Source: Christensenellaceae bacterium (GTDB lineage Bacteria > Bacillota > Clostridia > Christensenellales > Aristaeellaceae). Taken from it: a DNA stretch of 7,707 nucleotides. The translations under genes and the position numbers were made by a program. How positions within the stretch are numbered: position 1 is the first letter of the stretch; the number at the start of each line of letters is the position of its first letter. Location of the stretch: NCBI GenBank assembly GCA_017881705.1, contig JADGQP010000063.1, positions 1 to 7,707 of the forward strand. The letters run 5' to 3'. A model generated the notes under the pieces. The model saw only the letters and a program-made list of their open reading frames with translations, ran no database searches and had not been told where the DNA came from. Positions 1 through 5,572 of this stretch are shown one piece after another.

Positions 1-2
1 AG

Positions 3-53
3 CTTAAACCCGACGCGAAATTCTGCCCTGAGGGCGGGCAAAAGGTTGAATAA
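3..53 (+). CDS. C-terminal end of a probable zinc-ribbon protein (5' truncated)
   Basis: The third forward frame is open from the left edge to a TAA at 51-53 and encodes LKPDAKFCPEGGQKVE. This closely resembles the C-terminal half of a zinc ribbon of the form KFCPxCGxKV, which ends many bacterial zinc-ribbon, SPFH and double-zinc-ribbon proteins. The first cysteine of the expected CxxC pair is present but the second is glycine, so metal binding by this knuckle would be impaired, unless the base is a sequencing or assembly error. A strong terminator hairpin begins about 40 bases after the stop, as expected for a gene arriving from the left. Only 16 residues are visible, so the family is a guess from the motif and the rest of the protein lies outside the window. 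Confidence 0.45.
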   Translation, partial: LKPDAKFCPEGGQKVE

Positions 54-95
54 GAAGCCGATAGCGGCTTGACGCGAACGATCTGACGATGCGGA

Positions 96-140
96 AAAAT
101 ACGGCGTGGCACGGCTTTACACCGTGCCACGCCGTATTTT
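96..140. terminator. Bidirectional intrinsic terminator, 19-bp perfect stem
   Basis: Bases 96-114 are perfectly complementary to 122-140, with a 7-base loop (115-121). The outer stem is A/T and the core GC-rich, so on either strand the hairpin ends in a run of T (TTTT on plus, TTTTT on minus). It sits between the stop of the left-edge plus-strand reading frame (53) and the stop of the last minus-strand operon gene (144). It therefore probably terminates both convergent transcripts. Confidence 0.88.
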
Positions 141-143
141 ATG

Positions 144-668
144 TTACGGAATCAATGGTTCGGGCAGCGAGTTCAGCCATTTCCGGCAGGCTCTACGGCT
201 TGTGAAGCGCAGCACCGTAACCCCGTTCTTCTCGGCTTGGGCCAACAGGCAGTTTAACTTTGGCCTTTGATTTTTAGAAAATCTCCAGACCCAGAGCAGA
301 AAAGGGAAGTCCAACCGTTCGGGGCAACCGTCGGTCATATCGCAGCGAACACGACCGTAGTGAGTAAAAACGCGCCGAATCACGCCGGTCAAGCAAGCGC
401 GGCGCGGATAATCCAAATCAATCACCGTATCGCAGCGCGTAAGGCGCGGGGGCAGGGTACGGTCAAAATTCCCGTCAATAATCCAACGCGGTTCCGACAA
501 CACATTAAGCAAACGTGAATCGAAAACTTCACGCGTTACACTTTGCCAGCCGGCCTGCCAAAACAGGCGATCCAGATGGACGACGGGCAGATTCGTTTTC
601 CGCCCCAACGCGAGCGCAAGCGTTGATTTCCCGGCTCCGCTGCTTCCGACAATCAGAATGCGCTCCAT
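144..668 (-). CDS. FlaR-like P-loop nucleoside-kinase-fold protein (DNA topology modulation family)
   Basis: This 174-residue cytoplasmic protein belongs to the adenylate-kinase-like P-loop family annotated as 'DNA topology modulation protein FlaR'. A Walker A motif, GSSGAGKST, is at residues 8-16. It is followed by HLDRLFW (31-37), WIIDGNF (62-68), a probable Walker B-like strand with VIDLDYPRRACL (82-93) and a DMTDGCPER segment (110-118), all in the order typical of the family. The length is normal for a full protein. The family name comes from a flagellin/supercoiling phenotype, but the fold suggests a small-molecule kinase of unknown substrate. Its ATG (668-666) overlaps the TAA of the upstream pilT-like gene by one base (TAATG), suggesting translational coupling. 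It is the last gene before the terminator. Whether it serves the pilus-like system or is a passenger cannot be told from the sequence. Confidence 0.82.
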   Translation of the reverse strand: MERILIVGSSGAGKSTLALALGRKTNLPVVHLDRLFWQAGWQSVTREVFDSRLLNVLSEPRWIIDGNFDRTLPPRLTRCDTVIDLDYPRRACLTGVIRRVFTHYGRVRCDMTDGCPERLDFPFLLWVWRFSKNQRPKLNCLLAQAEKNGVTVLRFTSRRACRKWLNSLPEPLIP

Positions 669-1738
669 TATAATCTTTTTATCAGGGCATCCGGGTTGAG
701 CGCGTAGAGCAAAGCATTTTCGCGTGTAATCCGCTTACCCTGATACAGCTTAAGAATGTCGTTGTCCATGGAGACCATGCCTTCCGAAGCGCTTGCGTAA
801 ATGACGTTGTCGATCTGAGACGTTTTATTTTCCCGGATCATATTGGATACGGCGTTGTTTACCAACAGCACCTCGAATGCGGGCATGATGCCGCCGTCCG
901 TCGAGGGAATCAACTGCTGGTTCACCACAGCCTGAAGTACCATCGAAAGCTGAATACGCACCTGTTGCTGCTGCGTGGCGGGAAACATGTCGATAATGCG
1001 GTCGATCGTTTTGCTGGAACCCAGCGTATGCAGGGTGGAGAACAGTAAGTGGCCGGTTTCCGCGGCCGTCAGCGCAGTCTGCGCGGTATCAAAATCGCGC
1101 ATTTCCCCAAGCAATATCACATCCGGCGCTTCCCTGAGCGATGCGCGCAGGGCATGGGCGAAATCCAGCGTGTCGTTTTCGATCTCCCGTTGGGTAACCA
1201 GACATTTTTTATGCGGATGGATGTATTCGATGGGATCCTCCAACGTGATGATATGGCTGCTTCGGTCGCTGTTGATCCGATCAATCAGGCAGGCCAGGGT
1301 AGTAGTTTTCCCGCTGCCAGCCGGCCCGGTCACCAGCACCATGCCGCGCTTCCTGTGGCTTAGCGACAGCACGGCCTCGGGAATGTGCAGCGCCACCGGA
1401 TCCGGCAGAGTGAAAGGCACCACGCGCAGCACGGCCGCGTGGGTGCCGCGCTGTTTAAAAGCATTGCAGCGAAATCGGCCCAACTTGTTGAGCCCAAAGG
1501 AAAAATCATCGTCGCCGTTCTCCTGCAGGCGGCTGGCAGAACGGTTATCCGCCTGCTGGTAGATCTGGCGAATCAGATCCTCGCAGTCGTCCAGGGTGAG
1601 TTTGTTTTGGGAAAGAGGCTCGAGCTGATCGTTGATTTTCGCCGTAACTCTGGCGCCCGGGATGATATAAACATCCGAGCCCTTCTTCTCCAGAATTAAC
1701 CGCAGAATATCTGCCAGCTGGTATGCGACTGTATCCAT
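668..1738 (-). CDS. pilT: PilT-type type IV pilus/twitching ATPase
   Basis: This is a 356-residue hexameric secretion-superfamily ATPase (T2SSE/PilT). An N-terminal PAS-like domain (about 1-115; KGSDVYIIPG at 19-28) precedes the motor domain. Walker A is GPAGSGKTTT (138-147), the Asp box ITLEDPIEY (164-172, catalytic Glu167), Walker B DVILLGEMRD (206-215, Glu212), and the His box HLLFSTLHT (230-238). The C-terminal end (NPDALIKRL) and the partly kept MIREN motif near 300 are PilT features. Length fits PilT (about 345-370), and no tetracysteine zinc domain of GspE/PilB is present. PilT proteins normally drive pilus retraction at the cytoplasmic face of the platform protein. Here it is the only motor in the operon, so it might power assembly, retraction or both (inference). 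The start has an AGGTGA six bases upstream. It lies 58 bases after the preceding gene and overlaps the next one. Confidence 0.93.
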   Translation of the reverse strand: MDTVAYQLADILRLILEKKGSDVYIIPGARVTAKINDQLEPLSQNKLTLDDCEDLIRQIYQQADNRSASRLQENGDDDFSFGLNKLGRFRCNAFKQRGTHAAVLRVVPFTLPDPVALHIPEAVLSLSHRKRGMVLVTGPAGSGKTTTLACLIDRINSDRSSHIITLEDPIEYIHPHKKCLVTQREIENDTLDFAHALRASLREAPDVILLGEMRDFDTAQTALTAAETGHLLFSTLHTLGSSKTIDRIIDMFPATQQQQVRIQLSMVLQAVVNQQLIPSTDGGIMPAFEVLLVNNAVSNMIRENKTSQIDNVIYASASEGMVSMDNDILKLYQGKRITRENALLYALNPDALIKRL

Positions 1739-1796
1739 TCCGTGTCACCTGTTTCTATTTCATTTGGGAGGCCGCGGCAATGCTCGCGGCGGATCG

Positions 1797-2261
1797 TCAG
1801 GGTATCAGAAGGTTCATTGAGGGTTCCTGCGTTTCGGCGGCAGCCGTAAGCTCGTGGCGTGTCAGGGTAAAGCGTGGTACGGAGTCGGGCGTAAACGTGC
1901 CTTCCACCGCAAGCGAGCGCCCCGCGCCCGCGTCCAGCGAAAAGGCGAAGGTTCCATCCTCATCAATCGTGATATCCGGTAGTCCGTGCGCGGCCAGGAG
2001 CGCGTTCCAGCCATCCGCATTGGGCGATCCGGCTGCGTATTCTTTTTCCAGCCCATCCATCGCGCCAAGCATCTGCTGCGCTTTGGCGGTCGCCTGGTAA
2101 TAGCTGAGCGTCATCGAAAGGTTCCGGTCGGACAGGGTGGAGCTGCCGCGCGCGTTGCCAAGCGACAGCAGGCTCAACGCGGCCAGCGCGATGACCACCA
2201 GAATCATCAGCACCGAGCTTGCGCCAATGCCGATGCGGTATTCACCGAAGCTCTTTTTCAC
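1797..2261 (-). CDS. PilX-like pilus-cluster membrane protein (GTG start)
   Basis: This 154-residue protein has a short basic N-terminus (VKKSFGEYR), one membrane segment (about residues 13-35, starting GIGASSVLMILVV) and an extracytoplasmic C-terminal domain of about 115 residues. The stretch SYYQATAKAQQML (53-65) after the membrane helix resembles the 'YYxAxAxAE' segment of PilX-type minor pilins and of hypothetical proteins in clostridial pilus clusters. There is no G-F-T-L-x-E prepilin peptidase site, but glycine is plentiful ahead of the helix. The GTG start (2261-2259) overlaps the TGA of the upstream gene in GTGA and has an AGGAGGT box nine bases away. A longer frame back to 2348 exists but would add 29 non-hydrophobic residues overlapping the previous gene. 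The likely role is a minor pseudopilin-like subunit, inferred from context. Confidence 0.75.
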   Translation of the reverse strand: MKKSFGEYRIGIGASSVLMILVVIALAALSLLSLGNARGSSTLSDRNLSMTLSYYQATAKAQQMLGAMDGLEKEYAAGSPNADGWNALLAAHGLPDITIDEDGTFAFSLDAGAGRSLAVEGTFTPDSVPRFTLTRHELTAAAETQEPSMNLLIP

Positions 2262-2656
2262 GACGCGGTCACCTCCTGGTAGCGCACGACGGGGAGCGTA
2301 AACAGTTCCCGTTCCTGCCGGAAGGCTTTTAGATCGACTGTAACCCATTCTCCCGCGGGCTGTGAAAGACGGCTGACTGCCGCCTGTAGGCGGTAACCCT
2401 CCGTATTCGTCAATGTATAAACGTCGCCGTCACGCAAGAAGCCCAGCGAAAGCAGCGCCTGTTCCGCGGTGTCGCTTACGGCCAGCGTTTCAGCCACGTT
2501 CTCGGCCTGAATTATAGCATGGTTCTGAATCTGCGCGTTGCTGTTGATTTGTTCGGCTTTGGCAAACACCTGCAATATCACGGCTTGGGAGAGGGCAAAG
2601 AACAGCACCACTACCACAAGCTCTGTCAGCAACGATTTATTATGACGGTCTGGCAT
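2258..2656 (-). CDS. Pilin-like single-pass protein with non-canonical prepilin motif
   Basis: This 132-residue protein resembles a type IV prepilin or pseudopilin at its N-terminus. Seven polar residues (MPDRHNK) precede SLLTELVVVVLFFALSQAVI, where Glu12 takes the place of the conserved Glu5 of mature pilins if processing occurred before Ser8. The usual Gly at -1 is Lys7, so cleavage by a standard prepilin peptidase is doubtful. The helix (about 9-32) leads into VFAKAEQINSNAQIQNHAIIQAENVAETL, a likely amphipathic extension, then a small beta-rich domain (DGDVYTLTNTEGYRLQAAV). Similar short proteins occur beside DUF4860 genes in clostridial pilus clusters (recalled, not searched). The ATG has AGGAGG (2668-2673) eleven bases upstream, lies three bases after the DUF4860 stop, and the 3' end overlaps the next gene by four bases. 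The likely role is a pilus or pseudopilus subunit. Confidence 0.78.
   Translation of the reverse strand: MPDRHNKSLLTELVVVVLFFALSQAVILQVFAKAEQINSNAQIQNHAIIQAENVAETLAVSDTAEQALLSLGFLRDGDVYTLTNTEGYRLQAAVSRLSQPAGEWVTVDLKAFRQERELFTLPVVRYQEVTAS
2271..2277 (-). promoter_or_regulatory. Ribosome binding site fixing the GTG start at 2261
   Basis: The minus strand reads AGGAGGT here, nine bases before GTG (2261-2259). This near-perfect anti-16S match lies inside the end of the upstream gene. It decides for the GTG start over the ATG at 2348, which has no comparable box and overlaps the previous gene by 91 bases. Confidence 0.8.
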
Positions 2657-2659
2657 CGC

Positions 2660-3163
2660 TCAGTTCGCCTCCTGTGCGGGGCCTGCGCGCAGCGCCATGC
2701 GCAGGGTGCGCGTATCCCCGTTTGGCAATACCACGGTCGTTTCCAGCAGGTTCGGGGAAATCAGGCTGAATTGCAGCGCCGATACTTCGACCAGGTTTTC
2801 GCCGTTCTCCGGATTAAACGGATCGCTCGCGGAGCCAAAGGATTCCCGCAGGGTGCCCTGGTAAACATAGATTTCGGTCTGATAGGGCTCGCCGTCCACA
2901 TCCTCGCTCAGGCATAGAACGGGTATCCCATTAAGCGTGGTCAGCGTTATGCTTCCCTGCGTGTCGAAGGTGCGAACCTTGTTGCACAGGTAGCTTAGCA
3001 CCATTTGGGAATCGCTGTTGCCGGCTGCATCATCGGTTACGTGGCGGTAGACCCGTGTGCCGATCAGCGTGAGCGTAAGCGAACATACCGCGAATAACCC
3101 GATCAGTAGGAACAGGAACGCGGAAGGCATGCTGTGGGAAAGAGATACGCGCTTTGAATTCAT
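2660..3163 (-). CDS. DUF4860 family membrane-anchored pilus-cluster protein
   Basis: This 167-residue protein has a polar N-terminus (1-13), one membrane segment (about 14-36, AFLFLLIGLFAVCSLTLTLI) and an exported domain. The pattern LSYLCNKVRTFD, ITLTTLNGIPVLCL, a YQTEIYVYQGTLRE strand and a final VVLPNGDTRTLRMALR matches what I recall of DUF4860, a domain found almost only in clostridial pilus-like operons. Its function is unknown; the build (one N-terminal helix plus a beta-rich head) suits a minor pilin-like subunit. No prepilin cleavage motif is visible. The ATG at 3163 has GGGGAGGT five bases upstream and follows the upstream TGA by one base. The frame extends to an ATG at 3316, but that would overlap the previous gene by about 150 bases and add an unlikely extension, so the shorter form is chosen. 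Confidence 0.8.
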   Translation of the reverse strand: MNSKRVSLSHSMPSAFLFLLIGLFAVCSLTLTLIGTRVYRHVTDDAAGNSDSQMVLSYLCNKVRTFDTQGSITLTTLNGIPVLCLSEDVDGEPYQTEIYVYQGTLRESFGSASDPFNPENGENLVEVSALQFSLISPNLLETTVVLPNGDTRTLRMALRAGPAQEAN

Positions 3164-3164
3164 A

Positions 3165-3479
3165 TCATACCTCCCCAATGCGCAAAACGGAAATATCAGG
3201 CAGCAGGTTGTCCGCAAAAGCGTCCAAAGATACAATGTAACGGCTGTGGTCGTATGTGAGGCCGTAATGAGCCTCCAAATATCCCGCGTCGTTGGGATAA
3301 CGCCCCTCAACGGCATAGCAGGTTAAGGTTGCGCGCATTACGGATTCTTTGAGTGATTCGGAAAGTTTGGTTTCGTTTTGCGAGTTAAGCGTGGTCAGCC
3401 CCACCATTAAAAGAACCAATACCAGCAGGAACGATACCATCGTGATAACGACGCCTCGGATGAGCGAGCGCTCTTTCAT
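3165..3479 (-). CDS. Small pilin-like protein, first pseudopilin of the operon
   Basis: This 104-residue protein has a basic leader (MKERSLIRG), a strongly hydrophobic helix (about residues 10-30), then an amphipathic stretch (NSQNETKLSESLKESVMRATLTCYAVEGRYP) and a short C-terminal head. The order 'hydrophobic helix, then Ala/Thr-rich helix, then Tyr-x-x-x-Gly-x-Tyr-Pro' (CYAVEGRYPN at 54-63) recalls the alpha-1 region of GspG/ComGC-type pilins, where chain growth often reads YYxxNGxYP. Gly9 could be the -1 residue for prepilin peptidase, but +5 is Met rather than Glu, as also happens in GspK-type tip pseudopilins. The ATG has AAAGGAGG six bases upstream. The gene follows the pilC-like gene by 36 bases and is followed one base later by the DUF4860 start. 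I do not recognise a named family; pilus subunit is the best reading. Confidence 0.72.
   Translation of the reverse strand: MKERSLIRGVVITMVSFLLVLVLLMVGLTTLNSQNETKLSESLKESVMRATLTCYAVEGRYPNDAGYLEAHYGLTYDHSRYIVSLDAFADNLLPDISVLRIGEV
3169..3176 (-). promoter_or_regulatory. Ribosome binding site fixing the DUF4860 start
   Basis: The minus strand reads GGGGAGGT, followed after five bases by ATG (3163-3161). The box lies within the last codons of the preceding pilin-like gene. It selects the 167-residue product over the longer frame starting at 3316. Confidence 0.78.
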
Positions 3480-3515
3480 TGTCGGCCTCCTTTACACGGC
3501 TTTGGTAAAAGCGGC

Positions 3516-4577
3516 CTACGCCATGCCGCCCATCAGCGAAAGCAGAGGCAGCATGACCGATAGCAGGATCGCGCCGATAATCACGGACATCAGCGCCACA
3601 AGAGTCGGCTCGATGGTGGATACGGCGCGTACGATCGCTTCGTCCACATCATCCTCGTACAGCGTGGCGATTTTGGCTAATACCGTCTCGCCCTGGCCGG
3701 CCTGGAAACCCAAACGTATCATACGGCTGTGCAGCGGTTCGAAAATACCCAACCGTTCCACCGCGTCGGGAAAGGACAACCCCTGTTCCATCTGGAGGCG
3801 GCATTGTTCCACCTTGTCGCCCACGTCGTTGGAATCCACAACGTTTGTGACCAACCGTAGGCTCTCATCCAACGGAAGGCCGCTTTTCATCATCATCGCC
3901 ATAACGGAAGCGAACCGGCTGGCGTTGATTTTTTCCTCCATACGCTTCAGCGGCGCGATCCAATGAAAAAGGTGAGCGCGGAAACGCCCGCTGTGATCCA
4001 GGCGAATCGCCAGCAGCGATAACAGCGTAAGCATAATCAGTGCCCCCGCGACGATCAGCACCACACGGCCTGCCGTTAAGCCTGCGCCTATCCACGGATC
4101 GGCAGACGTATCGATGCCCATACTGCGAAATACGTCTTCAAAAATGGGCAGCACCTGCGAAATCAGCACCGTGATCAACGCCGCCATGATCGTAATCAGA
4201 ATCAGCGGGTAGGTGATCGCGTTGAGAATCGCGCTGTGAATCTTAGCTTCCCGATGATAGTATTGCGCCAAGCCTTCCAGCACCGTGTCCATTTCGCCGG
4301 AACGTTCACCGATCAGCACCATCTCGCGCATGTACAGGGGGAAGATGCCTACATCCGTTATGCTCCTGTACAGAGATCCTGTTGCCAGCACCGATTGACG
4401 AAGCGCCTCGAAACGCTCGGCCATACGCGTTTGCCGGTAGTTTTCGCTCAGCGCGTCCATGCCTTCCTGCAACGGCAGGCCAGAACGCTGAATGAGCGCA
4501 AGCTGCTCGCAGAAAATGGATAGTTCCTCCGCGTCCATACGCACCGTCGGGGGCCTTTTCTTCCGCTCTCGAGCCAT
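3516..4577 (-). CDS. pilC: Type II secretion/type IV pilus platform protein, PilC/GspF family
   Basis: This 353-residue integral membrane protein has two T2SSF domains (about 18-143 and 218-342). Each carries the family's repeat signature: RSGLPLQEGM at 31-40 and KSGLPLDESL at 231-240, with GERSGEMDTVLEGLAQYY (90-107) matched by GFQAGQGETVLAKIATLY (290-307). Three membrane segments are evident at about 118-146, 168-192 and 322-348. The short N-terminus (about 17 basic residues before domain 1) makes it somewhat smaller than a typical 400-residue PilC, but both domains are complete. In pili and type II secretion systems this protein sits in the inner membrane under the pilus base, and the cytoplasmic ATPase rotates or engages it. 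The ATG has AGGAGGT seven bases upstream, 27 bases after the transglutaminase stop. Cognate motor and subunits follow in the same operon. Confidence 0.92.
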   Translation of the reverse strand: MARERKKRPPTVRMDAEELSIFCEQLALIQRSGLPLQEGMDALSENYRQTRMAERFEALRQSVLATGSLYRSITDVGIFPLYMREMVLIGERSGEMDTVLEGLAQYYHREAKIHSAILNAITYPLILITIMAALITVLISQVLPIFEDVFRSMGIDTSADPWIGAGLTAGRVVLIVAGALIMLTLLSLLAIRLDHSGRFRAHLFHWIAPLKRMEEKINASRFASVMAMMMKSGLPLDESLRLVTNVVDSNDVGDKVEQCRLQMEQGLSFPDAVERLGIFEPLHSRMIRLGFQAGQGETVLAKIATLYEDDVDEAIVRAVSTIEPTLVALMSVIIGAILLSVMLPLLSLMGGMA

Positions 4578-4604
4578 GGGATTACCTCCTTGCGGGTTTA
4601 GTTT

Positions 4605-5426
4605 CTAGTTGATCCGTTCCTCGGTATAATTGGAAACCTTCATATCGTTAGCTTCCGCCGTGGTATCCACACGAAGCCATTGACTGTCGATCAGCACTTT
4701 ATTCCAGGCGTGGTAGCTTTCGTCGGCGTACCCGATTACCAATTGCGTCGGCACCCCCTGTGAGCGGAGCATACAGGCGGTGAGAGCTGAATAATCAAAA
4801 CAGATGCCCTTGCCCTTTGCCAAAACATCGTCCACGACGGGGACATAACCGTTTTTTACGGTTTTTGCCAGCTTATAATCGTAAGTAATATTGGCAACCA
4901 CAAACTTACGAACCGCGTTTAGCTTTTCACGGTCGCTGGTCAACCCCTGGCAAAGCTGCGCGGCCTTTGCCACCGCCGAGCTTTCCGGCGTATACCATAC
5001 GTATTGGTTGGGGTATAAAAACGGCAGGTTTGGATCCTCGAGCTTAACGGTAAAATCGTAACTGGCTTCGCGCGTATACCGCTTGCCGGAAACCTGTTTG
5101 AAAACCTGCAGGCTGTATTGCCCGTCGCCCAGCGTGATGGGAAAGGACTCGTATTCGCCGTCCTCATTCAGGTCGTAGGTGACCGTGTCGCCGGAATCCT
5201 TGGCAATGCGCAGTTTCAGCGTTTTTTTTGTCTTGGCGTGCTGTACCATCACATAACCCTGGTCGGTATGGCTGGCGTCAATCGTCACTTGCCCCTCTTC
5301 GTAGGTGAGGATGCCGTCGGCCTTGGGGTAGAGCGCCGAGTATGCGGCGAGGGCAACACATAACGCAAATATGAAAACAAGCGCAAGAAAGCCGGGGAAA
5401 TCCCGCGTCGTTCTTCGCCTGAACAT
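4605..5426 (-). CDS. Membrane-anchored transglutaminase-like cysteine protein
   Basis: This 273-residue protein has a basic N-terminus (MFRRRTTRDF), one membrane or uncleaved signal segment (about 12-31), a beta-rich region (about 35-130) and a C-terminal transglutaminase-like domain (about 150-260). The papain-like triad is intact: Cys209 in GKGICFDYSAL, His239 in YHAWNKV and Asp254 in RVDTTAEAND. Bacterial proteins of this superfamily act as proteases, peptide-crosslinking enzymes or amidases, so the reaction cannot be named. The topology places the catalytic domain outside the membrane. The ATG is certain as the limit because a TAA lies one codon upstream; its ribosome binding site is weak (GGGG about ten bases upstream). 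It is the first gene of the pilus-like operon, directly behind a consensus promoter. Processing, crosslinking or anchoring of pilus subunits is a reasonable but unproven role. Confidence 0.88.
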   Translation of the reverse strand: MFRRRTTRDFPGFLALVFIFALCVALAAYSALYPKADGILTYEEGQVTIDASHTDQGYVMVQHAKTKKTLKLRIAKDSGDTVTYDLNEDGEYESFPITLGDGQYSLQVFKQVSGKRYTREASYDFTVKLEDPNLPFLYPNQYVWYTPESSAVAKAAQLCQGLTSDREKLNAVRKFVVANITYDYKLAKTVKNGYVPVVDDVLAKGKGICFDYSALTACMLRSQGVPTQLVIGYADESYHAWNKVLIDSQWLRVDTTAEANDMKVSNYTEERIN

Positions 5427-5491
5427 GCCTTACGCCCCGTTTCGCGTTGTGTTGAATACTGCGGTCTATACAAAACAGAACCAATAATGGG

Positions 5492-5520
5492 ATTATATCT
5501 TTTTTTCGCAGGTGCGTCAA
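5492..5520 (-). promoter_or_regulatory. Consensus sigma-A promoter of the pilus-like operon
   Basis: On the minus strand, TTGACG (5520-5515) is separated by exactly 17 bases from TATAAT (5497-5492). The spacer includes a run of seven A. Transcription would start near 5485, giving a leader of about 60 bases before the ATG at 5426. Both boxes are at or within one base of consensus, so basal transcription should be strong unless repressed. The surrounding gap (5427-5572) has no convincing terminator for the upstream DUF1836 gene, so read-through into the operon is possible. Confidence 0.85.
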
Positions 5521-5572
5521 GGCAGGCACGTCTGTTGCCACTCCGGACAGCGACGCAGCTTTGGGGTGAAAA

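Noticed and set aside
55..70. AAGCCG-ATAG-CGGCTT hairpin after the left-edge stop codon
   Set aside because: It has only six base pairs and no T run; the perfect 19-bp stem at 96-140 is the better terminator.
975..1562. 195-residue plus-strand open frame opposite the pilT-like gene
   Set aside because: It lies wholly antisense to a gene with every PilT motif, its translation is Ser/Arg-rich with no recognisable domain, and no ribosome binding site precedes it.
1739..1796. GC-rich short inverted repeat (CCGCG/CGCGG) between the 154-aa gene and the pilT-like gene
   Set aside because: The stem is five bases with an 8-base loop and no T run, too weak for a terminator; it could still influence messenger stability.
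3164..3316. Longer N-terminus for the DUF4860 protein
   Set aside because: It would overlap the 104-aa gene almost entirely and lacks a ribosome binding site; the ATG at 3163 has GGGGAGGT at good spacing.
3349..3966. 205-residue plus-strand open frame opposite the pilC-like and 104-aa genes
   Set aside because: It runs antisense across two well-supported genes and their intergenic gap, and the Ser/Thr-rich translation has no domain character.
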